Of a stretch of DNA of 64,000 nt, positions 22,071 through 35,100 are shown one piece after another; position 1 is the stretch's first letter; each line of letters starts with the position of its first letter. The notes below the pieces were generated by a model. It worked only from the letters and a program-made list of their open reading frames with translations, searched no databases and was not told the DNA's origin. The DNA is from Hydractinia symbiolongicarpus (Eukaryota; Cnidaria; Hydrozoa; Anthoathecata; Hydractiniidae), in assembly GCF_029227915.1 (NCBI RefSeq), contig NC_079879.1, positions 7,252,001-7,316,000 on the forward strand. Reading direction: 5' to 3'. The translations under genes and the position numbers were made by a program.

Positions 22071-24456
22071 AAATACAAAACGCAGGCGTCTTAGTAGCTT
22101 TTAACCTTTTCTAATAACAACGAACTTTCTTTTCTGAAACTCTCTCTCTCTCTTATTCATTTAATATGTTTTTAATTCAAGTGCTGACGTAAACGTGTTT
22201 TGATTAAGATTAGCTAAATTAAATTCTCAGAAGCATACCGCACAAATTTGTAATTTTTTAATTTGCATAATCTCAACTTTTGATCTCAAAATTTTACAAC
22301 ATAACCTGACAGCTATGTAATATGATATTGAAATATGTGAAAGGATGTTGTGACTAAAAAGACTTTCGAATTCTTATTTCCAAATATCATTTTTTTAAAA
22401 AATTTATCACTTTATGTCACATACTATTTTAAGGGAACAACATATTTCCAGAAGAAATTTTTACGAAACATATTTTTGCGGACAAGTTGCCTCAAAATGC
22501 TTTATTTTGCAGAACATATTTTTGTGGATTTATAGGTTCTTCTAAAATTTGCGAAACTATTTCTAGCTACGATTGTGAAGATTCAGGCGTTTTAGATGAA
22601 GCAAAAATAGTATTAAGCCTGATAAAGCTTTCAGATATCAAGATACTTTAGGGAAACAAACAAGAACCCCGATGGTTCACAGGAAATTGGTGTAAACCTT
22701 TTTGTGGATACAAGAAATTCAAATTTGCGGAAGAAAAGTTTGCAAATGATTGGTTTTAAAAATGCTCTGAGCACTTTGGCATGTTGCAGCACTGAGCAGC
22801 TTAATGATTTTTAGCATATTGAAGTCCTCGTGTTCGACTCCTTCATTATATAGGAAACATTTATCTTTAATATAATTCTTTACAATTGGAGTAGTTGTAG
22901 GAAGCTACAAATACAATACACTACAGTAAAAACCAGCCCTCAAGTGATTCCAGCTCACACCAAACTAGAAATACTTCTAGAGAAAGAGATATGTTTTCTT
23001 GACTTTCACCAGCCATTTTATTCTGAGTTTTTATACTGTAAAAGGAAGAGCGCATTTGTATTGAAAATTGGTAGTTGCCTATTTTCGTTGTAATTGTTAT
23101 AGATTCTTCTTTATTTGCATACCGCGTGTTTTGAGAATATTGTACTAGTATATGTAATCCTCTGCTACAACAATTAGGTAGACTTTGTTCAATACAAGGA
23201 TCTTTTAAACAAGCTTGAAATAAATATAATTAAACCTTTTGTGACTCCTATGTACTTTCTTTACGTTGTTTCGCCTTTACTAATTACAATACTTGTAATT
23301 AAACTTTAATATTAGAAAAAAATGACAGTAATAGCGAAAGTTAAAATTGTCAACTTGAACAAACGCCATGATATAAAAGCGATATTAATTTTGTTTTTAG
23401 TACTTCTGTCTTCTCAAGGAGTATTAAAAACGGTATAATATAAAACCGCGCGATTATTGAGTAGGTTATCCTGACAAATGGAACTACTTAAAATGTTCCA
23501 CAATTCAGACAATTTTAACAGTAATGAAATCAGTTCAGATGATGAATAAAAGGCAAAAAAAAAACGTTATATCATTTTTTGTCGAGTGTATGCTAACGGA
23601 AGTCTTTTTGCTGTATTAAAATCATGTCCTAATAATCAATTCCTCTTATCGGCCCCGTAAAATTAAATAAAATGACATCAGAACTTTTACTATTAGTTGG
23701 ACGTTTGCTTACTTTCTTTTTCAAAAACACGTGTCAACAGCCTCGTCCACAGGACATTTTGTCGTAACGGAGATACGAATCAGTGGATAACCAATGATAG
23801 CCAAGAAAAAAATAAATATTTACTTATGCACTTTTTGAAAATTATGAACAATCAACTAAATTTTTTTTTCATGTCTATCAATTTTTTTTAAAAGTTCTTT
23901 TAAGATATTAAAAATGGCAAGAATTGGTTTCCGTAACTTCCAGTATACTATCTTTGTGTACTACAGTAAACAAGCACAGTCAGGACAAAAACATCATGAT
24001 GATACTAAATTATTTCGACCTAGTCTAAAATTGATGCAAACTGGCTCAATTTTGACAAAAATTTGGCATGGTATAAGCGTGCTGAAAATTGTCATAAAAC
24101 GCTGATTGTATGTCATTAAAAAAATATTTTAGGCAAATGGGTAAATAATTTTTTTACACCCAGCACAAATTTCTCTCCAAACTAGATCACAAAATTGATC
24201 TTCTATGATGTTCAAATTTTGATAATTTTTCCTCCGTCATCACATTAATTCTTTTACTATTTTTTTCTTCTTGTGATTACAACACCATTTTTGCAAATAA
24301 TAATATATTTAAAAGATATGTTCGAATGTTAGCACCTGAAACCCTAGCGTAGCCAACTCTCAACTTCAGATCTCAACATTAGACGGTTATAATAAGAGAA
24401 CAATTTCCGTTATTTTAGCAACATAATGTAACATGCACAAAACTTTTATTTTCTAC

Positions 24457-24471
24457 CGGACAGTACCTTTA
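24457..24471 (-). repeat. Solo terminal end of the TTAA element family
   Basis: CGGACAGTACCT followed by TTAA matches the right end and target site of the 7056-9657 element. No partner terminus was found upstream, so this is a truncated or very diverged copy. Confidence 0.55.
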
Positions 24472-24667
24472 AAAGCTCAACTTTTAGCAGATTTTAATTT
24501 TCAACAGGTAATAATCGAACGAACATTTAAATCAAAGAATATTTTTTTCCGAAATGAGTTTAAATTTACATGTTTTTAGGACAGCGTTCTCAGCAATAAC
24601 GCACTTCTATAATCCAGGTCAAAATATATTGGCAGTAAGCTACAAAAAGTGCAGTATAATCCTTTCC

Positions 24668-24742
24668 TACCCCCTCTCCCCCATTATCAATGTTTGGAAA
24701 CGTGTTGCACAACTTTTGAACATTGATAATGGGGGAAAGGGG
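24668..24742. repeat. Long imperfect hairpin
   Basis: The arms CCCCCATTATCAATGTT and AACATTGATAATGGGGG pair perfectly, with further C-rich/G-rich pairing outside and a loop of about 26 bases. It is either a palindromic MITE core or a transcribed hairpin; no coding role is seen. Confidence 0.7.
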
Positions 24743-25252
24743 CTTTGTACTTATCTTGCTCTTACTACACGTGTAAAAAGGGTTTACTGCCATTTTTTCT
24801 GATCGGGATTGTAGTATCTACTACATATTTTTACATATGTTTAACTAATGTCTAATTATTCAGTTTTATTAACCAAGATTCATTTATATTTTCTTTTGTG
24901 TTTTATTTCGTGACGTGAAAGGTATGTCCTGCCTCTCTTCTTCTTTCAACATAACCTGGCGTTACACATAATTTGTTCCTAAAAAAACAAGGAACGTTGA
25001 TGATTAGTACCCAGACTCTTTTTGGGGTGATATGGGGCAATAATATGTGTAAAAGAGGCTCTGGGAATTAGTTGGTGTTTTTAACTGGTACATTTCGGTA
25101 GCACGCATCTTTAGCAGAATAAATATTTGCGACAAATTTTCAAAAGTTTTTTCCATTGTTCACAGAAAATAAAAAGTAACTATTGGTTATTTTAACTTCT
25201 TTGTGGATTCCATCCAACGGTTGACTGCCCTCTTCCTCCCCTGCGACTGTAA

Positions 25253-26867
25253 CTATGTTACATTGCTATCAGAGTTACATATAGCGTTAACATAACAAAC
25301 CAGTTCGCCGTCAATAGGCGCCTCCAAACGAACTGACAATGGAGTGGGGACTTCTGCAACCTTCTGGTTGCAAGCACAATGCACCGCTACACCATCTCTG
25401 CTACATAAACACAGTGATAATTCGCTTAAGGATCCCATTTGGAGTACAAAATTGAGAGATACTTTAAATTCCAGGGGCATTTTATCTACCGAACATCCTT
25501 GAAGATCAAACTTGTTTCCAGGGTGTTGCCCTTAGTGATAACAAGGCAAAGAGACCCCGGGACGAGCAGCTTTAAAATAAATCTAACGCAAAGTGATACT
25601 ATTAGTTCACTTACTGATGAGTGAGTGTGTAGGGACAGTACACATCGCATACATCTGCCATGATTTTTCCTTTATTATGCCCTGTTTCTATAATCTCAGC
25701 ATTAGTTCCAGTCCATCCCAAACAACACAAACATCGACCGTTGTTCAAACATTTACCCTCGCTTCTTTCGCATTTTGGATCGCATGGAGGTACATCATCA
25801 TTAGTTTTCTTACATGTTGGGTTTCTAAAAATGATAACGGGTGATGCGTATATTTTATTATACACACCTTTAATTTCTATTTTTAAACATCAATCGAAAC
25901 ATTTTTGTGAAAGGTATGTTTACACTTACGGAACTCCTTCACCTAAAAACGGGCATTCTCTGTCACAATAGAGAGCAAGATACGTCTTTAGGGTGTAGTC
26001 GTAATTAGCACGAGGGCCAGACCATCCGCGACAGCATTTGCAATGATAACCATAGGACTTTCCTCGATTTGTGAGATAGCATTTTCCTTGACTTGTGGAA
26101 CATTTTGAATGACACTCAGGCCGTTTGGTTGGTTTCGGTACAATGCAGGCTTGATTTCTAAACAAAAAATCCCAAATAAGTGATACATGTTTAAGAACAC
26201 AAATATGAAGCAAAATGATTTATTCTTTTGTCTGGATTTTTATCTGTGATTAGTTGATATGTTCTTGATATGTGATACGTTCTCTAACTTCTCCTTTCTT
26301 TATATCGAGTCTCTCTTTGTCAATATTATATATGTCAATAACAATAAGAAAATCACAGAAATAACATTAATAACAGCTTATGCATATCACTAAATCAATT
26401 TTTTTTACCTTGTGAGAAAAACAAAATGAAAAAAACTCTTAAAAATCTAAACACAAAACTCACCGCACGTGATGAGTGTAGTGACAAGCACTTAAACAGT
26501 TATCAGCTCTGATTCGATTTTTACCCCAAGCTGGATCATCCGTATCAGGAACCCACTCAGCATTCGGGCCAGTCCAGCCATACATACACAAGCATTTCGG
26601 TTTAGCTCCAGGATACTTGATGCACCACCCACCTGGATAACATCCAGAGCAGTGCCCACATTCCAAACCAACACCATGACACATCCTTAAGTTAGGATTT
26701 AGTCCTGATTGAGCTGGATCTTCAATTACTTTATTAATATCAGCAGCGTTCACGTCTAGCTCATCTTCTGATAAGTCGTCGAAATTGACGTCATCAACCA
26801 GCTGACACCTTCCAGAGTTGGAAAGAAAGCAAGCAAGCACTGTTATGAATACGATCTTCATTGTCAT
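25253..26867 (-). CDS. Secreted EGF-like Cys-rich protein, copy C (diverged paralogue)
   Basis: Exons are 26867-26464, 26157-25930 and 25824-25615, all with phase-2 GT-AG introns, as in copy B. A fourth exon is tentative (25424-25253, acceptor CTTAAG). Its phase fits, giving 1014 nt (337 aa), but its sequence only weakly resembles the copy B ending. A signal peptide is followed by an acidic propeptide-like segment (DDVNFDDLSEDELD) that copies A and B lack, then three EGF-like modules. Module 1 is very close to A and B (GGWC, CLCMYGWTGPNAEWVPD, HYTHHVR); module 2 has a small insertion before CKCCRGWSGP. Start: ATG at 26867, or at 26861. Confidence 0.75.
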
Positions 26868-28094
26868 TTTGTTGCGTTGAAGAATGGCTAGCTTGATTTA
26901 GTCGCAGTATTTATAGTACTCGAAGATACATTAAAAAAACACCAAAATGTAATAACATTTTCAATAATTTGTAATTATGTTATTTGCGACTATAGAAAAT
27001 ATATATAGCGGAAGTAATTTTCTTCCTGTTGGCTTCAAATAACATCTTTTTATTTCGGACAAGACAGAATTTTAACATTTTGCGGGCATTCAAAATTAGC
27101 GAGAATTTTTTAAATATTTGATTCTGTCACAATTAAATTCTGCATCAATTAAGTATTTAATGACAGAAACTTTCGCTGGAAGAAAATTTGGCGGTTTTTG
27201 TTTTTGTTTTATTGATAAACCTAAAGCTGACAACAATGAACAAGCTGAATAAAATATTTCCATTTCGGACAAGGCAGAATCTTTTAATTTTTGTGAACAT
27301 TAAAAATTACTAAACAAAACAGACTACCTAAAGTTAGAAAAACAAAACGTAAATTTTTTACTAATTTTGTATTCATTATTTCTCATAGTTTCAAGGTTTA
27401 AACCATCAATGGTAAAGGTATTATTAAACAGATTTCCCAAATAATTGAATTGATGTAGTCGTTTTAACCAGAATTTATTTGTCCCGACTCAAGCAACTTC
27501 CCTAAACTTCTTCCTTCTTTTCCAAATATTTTTCCTATCAGCATAACCTTTTAGGAGAATGCTGAGATTACCTTTCCAATACTAATGTGGCTGATGGACT
27601 AGTTTATTCGCAGGAATTGTGAATTTTTGATATGAGTAGAAAAGTATATAAAGAATCTAAATAAAACTACTCACCGTCTTCTCTAAATTAAAATCGTTGA
27701 TAATGAGGTTACACACAAACTCAGACTGTTAGAGCATCAGTTATTTTACCAACGGTAGATTTGTGGAAAATGCATAATGCACGTCCACTACTAACAGAAT
27801 AGCATGAAAATACCTTTATGGTTATTACTTCAACAAATTCGTAATTGTTTGTAACAAGAGTCTAATTATTTGAAGGGCTTGGTTCTATTTTAATAATTCC
27901 AGAAAAATTAAAAATTAAATCCTTACGTTCCTGTGGAAAATTTACCCCTTTTAGAAGCTCTAAAAAGGTCGCGCCCCTCCCTTTCGACGAAAGAGTGTTG
28001 CCACAATAATTGACACAATTGCTTGTTAGCACATTGAATGACAATCAGTTCCAAAATGACAACATCATACGGTGATGTACGGTGGCATGTATCT
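26868..28094. other. Spacer between EGF-like gene C and the Harbinger element
   Basis: No gene is recognised. The first ~100 bases upstream of 26867 should carry the promoter of gene C; the rest is AT-rich unique sequence. Confidence 0.4.
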
Positions 28095-28159
28095 TAAGAC
28101 GGGCGCAAATGCGTCAACAAACTGTTCATCAAACAGCTCATCAAACAGTTTGATGAAAA

Positions 28160-28665
28160 TTATATCAAACTGCGAATGTTTGATGAAATCGAATTTTCCA
28201 TTTGCATCAACCCGTCAAACACGTTTTATCAAAACATTGGAAATGATAGACGGGAAGCATGTGAGGATTCAAAATCCCAAAAATCCAAAAATGGTGGCTC
28301 ATTTTATTATAACTATAAACATCATCATTCCATTATTTTAATGGCAATTGCAGGTCTTGAATATGAATGTTTGTATGCCGATGTTGGATCTAATGGAAGG
28401 GTAAATGATTCAGGTGTATGAAACAAAACGTCCCTATTTTCAAGGCATAGAAGATGGCACTTTTACTCTTCCAAAGGACGCGAAATTACCTAATGGTGAA
28501 GAAGCCCTATACGTTTTTCTTGGAGATGACGCCTTTGCTTTGAAAAAGTTTATGATGAAGCCGTTTCCTCAACAAGGATTAAATGGCGAGAAGAGAATCT
28601 ACAATTATAGACACAGTAGAGCGCGAAGAATATCGGAAAACCTCTTAATTTATAGAACATACTAA
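28160..28665 (+). pseudogene. HARBI1-like Harbinger transposase remnant
   Basis: Pieces in two frames align with the C-terminal DDE region of HARBI1-type transposases: IDGKHVRIQNP (first Asp), FYYNYKHHHSIILMAIAG, YADVGSNGRVNDSGV, LGDDAFALKKFMMKPFPQ (second Asp) and NYRHSRARRISEN (Glu). At least two frameshifts (about 28270 and 28400) and the missing N-terminal half make it inactive. Confidence 0.8.
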
Positions 28666-28959
28666 TTTTGATGTATTTCAGTGTTTTTGCTTTGTTTCTT
28701 TCTTTTGTATTTTATTTGACTAATAAAATAACAGATAACAAAATAAACTAAAAATTATGTTTTCATCATATCCATATAAGATTGTCCTGTTTGAGATTGT
28801 AAATCAACAAAGCTAGGAGAGGGTATAACAACGTGTTGATTCATTCCAGCTGCAACTTGATGATTAATAATGGGCATCGGTCCCGACATAGGTTGCTGAG
28901 TTAATATGGCTTTAGCATAGTTATATGGCTGAGGGCTGCCTACACCCTGCGAAGCATCC

Positions 28960-29630
28960 TATGCCATTTCGATATCAAACAAAACATCTGAAATGCGTTT
29001 TTCGGCTAATCTTCTGTCACGTTTATTCAATTGTGACAATTTTTCGTCAACGTAAACAGCAAACGCGGACATTTTAGGCTTTGGCGATTCTTCATCGGGA
29101 GCTTTTTTCTTTGAATTGGCTGTAATAGCGTCAGTACACTTCGAAAGTAAATCGAGTTTCTTTTCTTCTTTTTATTTTGCGGTGAAGTATTTTCACAATC
29201 GACTTCCTGCAAACACATTCTCTTCAGAGTTTCTCTGCTTTTCGAAGCACGAATGACCAGTACTAAGTACTCTAGCTTTTGCTAGTGTAACCAATTGCTG
29301 ATATATAGAGCTCGTCCCCCATGACCACTTTTTGTGCTTCTTTCCTTAGATTAGAAAGTTCTTTTTCTAACCGCGTTCTCAGACTGTTTATCTTCGTCTT
29401 TACTGAATCGACGGTGGTATTCAAGGACATTGCCATTTCTGAGTATGTTAATCCCTTTGTATCACGATTTGTGTAATTCTTACGGAAAATATCCCACAAA
29501 CAAGGGTTGACTTCAAGCAATTCGACGAGTTCAGAAGTTTCTTCATCTTTCCAATCTTTGGCGGCCTTGGCTTTATCATCAACTTTTAGCTTTAGTTCTT
29601 TTTTGTTTTTAGCGGCCGTTTTCTTCTTCT
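28960..29630 (-). pseudogene. Harbinger MADF/Myb-like DNA-binding protein remnant
   Basis: On the minus strand KDWKDEETSELVELLEVNP, LWDIFRKNYTNRDTKGLTY and VDSVKTKINSLRT form a MADF/Myb-SANT-like domain. After a frame change the sequence ends in MSAFAVYVDEKLSQLNKRDRR..ISDVLFDIEMA, a common C-terminus of this companion protein. It is frame-broken at about 29240-29290 and probably also near 29630. Confidence 0.7.
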
Positions 29631-29980
29631 CTTTCCTTTTTTGGCAAACAAATCGCCATTTTTGATCTCTGTTTCACTTTCTGACGTTGCCATTTTGTCT
29701 TGGTCAACGTTCAATGAATGACCGAATGAGCATATGTTTTTTGTTTTGGAATATCAAAAGCAGTATTCGAATGTCGAAAATGTTTGAAATACGTTCGAAA
29801 CGTTCGAAAAGCACTCCACTGTTGATGTTTTTGCACTCATCGCGGTTCTTAAAAATGACTGTTTGATGAATTTCGACTCAAATGCGTCAAACAGCCATCA
29901 AACAGCAAAACTCGGTTTAATGAACGCATTTTGTTTGATGAAAAGTTTGATCGCGATCAAACTTCATCAATAAAAACAAG

Positions 29981-31865
29981 CGAATCCGCTCAATAATGCT
30001 TCAAAACGTCGTTTTCTTACGCGTTGGTTAAAGTAACATCAACATGCACGTAAATTTTTTCGTGGTATTTGAAGTTATTTTCCAAATTATTTTCTATTCG
30101 TCATTCGTCACGGTTTTACATGCGGCTTCAATCATGAAGTGTTTCACGTTATTCTTATCATGATGACGCAAAGTCAATTTCTTTAAAACAAACAAACTAA
30201 TAACGTTTTGCAACAAAGGTAACTTTTAAAGAGACTTGTAGGATGCTTTCCCAGATTCTGTAGACTTTAAACATTGATGTGCTTTTCTGATCTATTAGCC
30301 AATTTTTTAATAGCAAAAAGTAGGGTCAAAATACTCAGAGTAGTAATAAATAAAACTTTATCTTTTGAGATGCTTACCAATTTATCAAGATTGAATTTAC
30401 AAATATTTGTTCTAGATAAGCGCTATTTCCGCAACCTCGTTCCCAGAGGTTGTTTTCTCTCATCAGCGCCGAGCTTATTGATAGATATGCAAAGAGAGAC
30501 AACAGGTCCTGGGATCGAGGTTGGTATTTCCACGTTTCGCAAAATAGGAGTAATGTATTTGTTTTGGTGTTTCGTAAATTATGTAATATTACGTTCGCGC
30601 GTGGGCCATGAACTAAAAAAGAAGTTTTTGTCAAAAATCGACCTCGTGGTCGTTCAATACACAGTAACAAGTAATAAATTTAACTGAATGATGTTTTGTT
30701 AATTTATTTATTTTCTATTCTTTGTATATAAGCTTGTTAAAGAGACGGCCAGTCAAACCGTACCAACAGCCATGCAAAAATGCATTTAGACATGAAACTT
30801 AAAGTGAAGAGAAAGTGAGACCTTAACTTAACCTGGGAGGGGAAGTAGCTGCTACATTGGGTCCAAGAATACGTTTCCTGCCACTGAAAGTTTTTTTTAT
30901 CCGGCGTAACAGTTTAAGTATCGTGCAGTCAGCTGTCTATTTGCGCGTAAGTAATTTTTATTTGCATGGCTTGAACGCTGATGTATAGACCATAAATAAT
31001 TTTTCATTTGCATGACGATTGACTGTGTTTATAGGAATTAGAAAGAGTTTAGGAGAGGGCAGACAACGCCAAACTTTGGAAGATTTTCCCACCCGTTTCA
31101 TAGGAGAGGGCGGAAAGAAAAATTACCACCCTTAAAAAAATTAGAAAACCCACCTCATCATTCCCTTGTTTTAGCAAATTGAAATTTTTTTATAATATTT
31201 AGAATCACAAGAAAAATATGACAAGCATTTGGAAATACGCTCTTGTGATGCGCTGAAACGACAAATTAATCCGAAAAATCCAAAAATATTTCACGGACGG
31301 ATTTAACTCTATCAGATAGACATTTAGCGTAGACTCATTTGTGACTTAGCCCTAATTAAACTACCTTTGTGCTGCCATAAATTGTTTCGGAATTAATTTT
31401 TGCGATTGATGCTTAAAAAATGTTTTAATTCGCAAAACAAATTTTTGCGAATTGTTGATGGTGGACAAGGTTAATGGTTTTTTTTTCTATTTTTGGGAAA
31501 AGTGTGGAAAAAATTGCAAAAATCTTACTATTTTTCGCCTTTACCTTTATTATTAATTTATACTGTTTTTCCACGGACTCCTAACTGGAGGCCTAAAACA
31601 TATACTATTGAAGGTTAAATTCTAGGTAAATCTTAAAAAAAAAATTAGTGTAAATTGCTTAATTTTTGCGAATTTCGCGAATAGCAAATTAATTCCCTGA
31701 CGGTACTGGCACGCCGGAAAATATTATAATGTAGACAATAAACAATGCAATACGGCATGTCATACTTTTAATTGTCCATTGTTTTAATAAAAACGAAAAA
31801 TATATAAACTAAATAAATCTCTCTTCTCTATTCTCATGTTGCTGCAACATTATTTTCAACAGCTT
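29981..31865. other. Spacer with a MITE, between Harbinger and the THAP gene
   Basis: No gene is recognised. It holds a MITE at 30430-30525 and TTTTTGCGAATT-type repeats at about 31380-31690 related to the palindromic MITE at 34527. Confidence 0.45.
30430..30525. mobile_element. Small MITE, copy 2 (AACCTCGTTC family)
   Basis: AACCTCGTTCCCAGAGGTT at the left and CTGGGATCGAGGTT at the right form inverted ends. The core GAGAGACAACAGGTCCT is shared with 16125-16240. Confidence 0.6.
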
Positions 31866-32125
31866 TTAATTGTCGGGAACCACAGTGTTTTTAACAGCAA
31901 TTGCCGTGTGTTTAACGAAATCAACTGTCGTTTCATCCGGATTTACTGTCATGTTATCCGAATTCACTGTCGTTTTATCCGAACCTGCAGTTACTTTATC
32001 AGGATTTACCGTCGTTTTATCCCGGTTCATTGTCCATCCATCATGATTTATAGTCGTTTCATTTGGATTCATAGTCGTGTCATCCGGATTCATAGTCCTT
32101 TTATCCGGATTTACTGTTAATTCAC
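31866..32125 (-). repeat. 24-bp coding tandem repeats in the THAP gene tail
   Basis: About ten imperfect 24-bp units encode octapeptides around TTVNPDKT with drifting positions. They form the final exon's 3' end up to the stop at 31866. The frame is kept while codons vary, so the protein repeat may be under some constraint. Confidence 0.7.
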
Positions 32126-35100
32126 CTGGTGTTACTTTTTTGAGTAATGATGGAAGGGAAACTTCATCAATAGCAACACCTTTCTTCAAACTGCATCGAC
32201 CTTTACTGGCTTTCTTTTTCTTCAGTGTAGTTTTCCCACTATTACTCTTCTCTTTAGCTGGACTATTCTCTCTATCGCAGGTTTTCTTTTTCTTTGTAAC
32301 AGGTGTTCTATCATCAGACTCGTCTTTCTTAGTTTCTAAAGATTTCTTCTTTAAGTTTTTTTCTTTCTTGTGAGCAACATTGCTCTTTCTTTTAGGATAG
32401 TGTTTCCCGCTCACATTTTCTTTGCTAGTTGCAATAGTCAGTTCGCTTTTGCTTTTAGCTCGATTTTCAGAACAAGCGAGACTGTCCGTCACGCTTTGTA
32501 CATCACTTTGTTCTTTCTCTTGTATTTCTTTTTCCTCTTTTTTCACAATTTCATTTTTGTAATCGCGCAGTCTTCTTGGACACGGCAAATATAAAACGCC
32601 CGTGCCTTCTTTTCGTTTATATCTTAGCTTCTCATATATGGACGCGGACTTTTCGTATAAATCAAGACAAAATAAAATAATTAACGGGTTATAACGGACT
32701 CCATTACCCGTACCTTCGTATTGCTGTAAATATTCGATCTGTTCCTTCCAGAAGACTTTCATGAATGGTGATGTTTGAAGGTCTTGGTTTTCCTCTAGTG
32801 CTTCGTTTAATCTTCGAAACAGACTGAACGGAGTAGATGCTTCCTTCAGCTCGGATTGCAGCTTAAAAATCTCTCTCGTTAAATTCTTTATTTCCTCCTG
32901 ACATTCTTTATATTTTTGATCTCTCAATTTCTTCAAAGATTCTTTTAATTCCTTATTTTCGGCTCTTTGCTCTTTTAAAGCCAGGATGATACGTTCTTTA
33001 GATGTGTTGCTCATCGGAGCACGAAGTTTAGCGGGCGTTTGTGAAATCCGGTTTTTCCTGTTAATTTCTTTCTGCTCTTTTTGTTGAATCTCCTTACACG
33101 AACGACAAACTGTACCTCCGTGAACGATAACAAAACACTCTACAGAACGGTTATATTCTTGTTGATTTAAACCATAAGACTCGCTGTCCCGGATATCAAA
33201 CTCTTTTGGTATAGCATGCTTTACGGTATTTCCCAACAGCAATTTGTCGCACACTCCTTCACAGATGTTATATTTTTCAATCACGTTTATTAAATTTGTC
33301 ACGGTAATGAACTGCACTGAGCGAAAGTTGTCTTTATAAACAGGATGCGTATCCGGTAGCAACCAACCAAACACGCGAATGGTAAAGCTCAAGCTATCGT
33401 CTACGTACATCTCGTACTTAGGCAAAATATACGGTGGCTTGTACTTCAGAAATTTGACCACGCGCGAAGTATACTTGATTGAATTTTCGTCGGTCACGTA
33501 AAAGTTTTCACTTTCAGCACTAACTTTCCAGCCAGTAATTTTAGCTGCTTCGATGCTGTTCATGAGCGATTTTAAGTCCTCGTATCGTACAGATTTTACA
33601 TTTCCGACGAGCGCATTCATGACGGTCTCATTTTCCTCTTTTATTGATTTGCGAACCAAATTCTCTATGACGTTCGTTTCGGGCGTTGGAAGATTTAGGG
33701 TGGGTAAGGCTCCTTCGTTGAGGCTTTTCCGACACGAGTCTAAAATAAAACACATACCTTATATGGCAACACATTAGAAGAATTATTAGTTAATGTACAT
33801 TTGATTGGTCAGTCACAAGTAGCAGCACGAACAATTGCCACAATAGAAAATATGAATACAATTATACTGTACTGTTAAGATTAAACGCCCGCCCGTTTAT
33901 TAAAATTTTACGCCACCTGAGAGGTGATTCAAACTTTTTGCATTTTCATAGTGACCACAGATAAACTACAAATATCAGGATTTTCCAGCACATTTTTCTG
34001 ATTTTTTCCAGGAGAAAATTGTTTGAGGTTCCAGGACAATTCTAGGACTAAATGGCTAATCATGCTAAAGTTCCAGGAATTGAGAAAGAAAATAACTATG
34101 ATATTGAGAAACAAAATCTAAAAAAGCTGCTATTGTTCAATCAAAGCTTTTTGAAAAAAAAAGCGTTTTCTTAGAAATCAAGGAGCAAATTTTAACATTG
34201 GCACTGTATAAAGGTTAATATATTGAAGAATTCATTAAAAAAAAAGAAAATAGAATTTGCATATATTGGCAGGTTTAAAACGAAGCTTTTACATAATACA
34301 GAGAATCTTCAAAAAAATGGAATACTTCCAGTTGCATGTATTAAACTATAGATATAACGAAATAAATAGATGGTGGCAAAATACAGTTTGTAAAAAAAAA
34401 TGTTTATGTTATATTTGAAAGTTAATTAAGTAGACAAAGAGAAGAATCGAGTGGAAGTAAGAGTGCCCGCAGAGCACACCAAAGTCTTTTCATGGTTAAA
34501 CAAATGGAGACACTTTCCCTAATATGTACCTTAAGAGAAGAAATTTTTGCGCAAGGAAATGTTGCGGTAGAAAAAATTGCGAATTTGGCCAAAATTCGCA
34601 ATTTCTACTTTCGCAATTCCTAGAAAAATTACGCGATTCGCAAACTTTTCTTCCCTTAAGGTAGTAAAAATAAAATTAACTGTTAACCTTTAAATTAGGT
34701 TGCCACTTAAAATACTGTGCCAAATATTACAGTATTGTATCTAAACTTCTGCATAAGAACATATGGTAAAGTATTTTCAACTATTCTGATTGGTTTAAAA
34801 CGAAAATTATACAAAATGTTGCAATAGATGGCTACACAATGCAAACTTAATTTTTAGGCGCATGCACCTGAAAAATGTTGATTTTATCTTTAAGATTTAA
34901 ATCTTTGTAACACTCTTACTGAGAAACTTACTGGTTTCAAATGCGATAGTGAGTAATTTTAAATTAAAACGTTCTTCTAAGGTTCTCCTAAGCATGATAA
35001 GCATTTACATTGCCCTATCTAATTCAGATCGGCACTCAAATATTGTCGAGGTGAATGCTGGCGTGTTTATAAAGATTCCTGATTTACGTCGGTTCTGTAT

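Larger units (their letters stand above)
22071..25252. other. Gene-poor spacer between GPCR 3 and EGF-like gene C
   Basis: No gene is recognised. Contents: a GTTCGACTC B-box-like block near 22850 (possible SINE debris), a solo TTAA-element end at 24457-24471 and a long hairpin at 24668-24742. Confidence 0.4.
28095..29980. mobile_element. Decayed PIF/Harbinger transposon
   Basis: It contains remnants of both standard Harbinger proteins in convergent orientation: transposase (plus) and MADF/Myb-like protein (minus). Both ends are rich in TCAAACAG / CTGTTTGA motifs and share AAATGCGTCAAACA-like sequence in opposite orientation (28108-28200 and 29870-29970). The exact termini and 3-bp target duplication could not be fixed. 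Confidence 0.7.

Noticed and set aside
31836-32594. Plus-strand ORFs opposite the THAP gene (FIRIHCR-like repeats and Phe/Ser-rich ORFs)
   Set aside because: They are antisense shadows of the octapeptide repeats and the Lys-rich segment of the real minus-strand gene.
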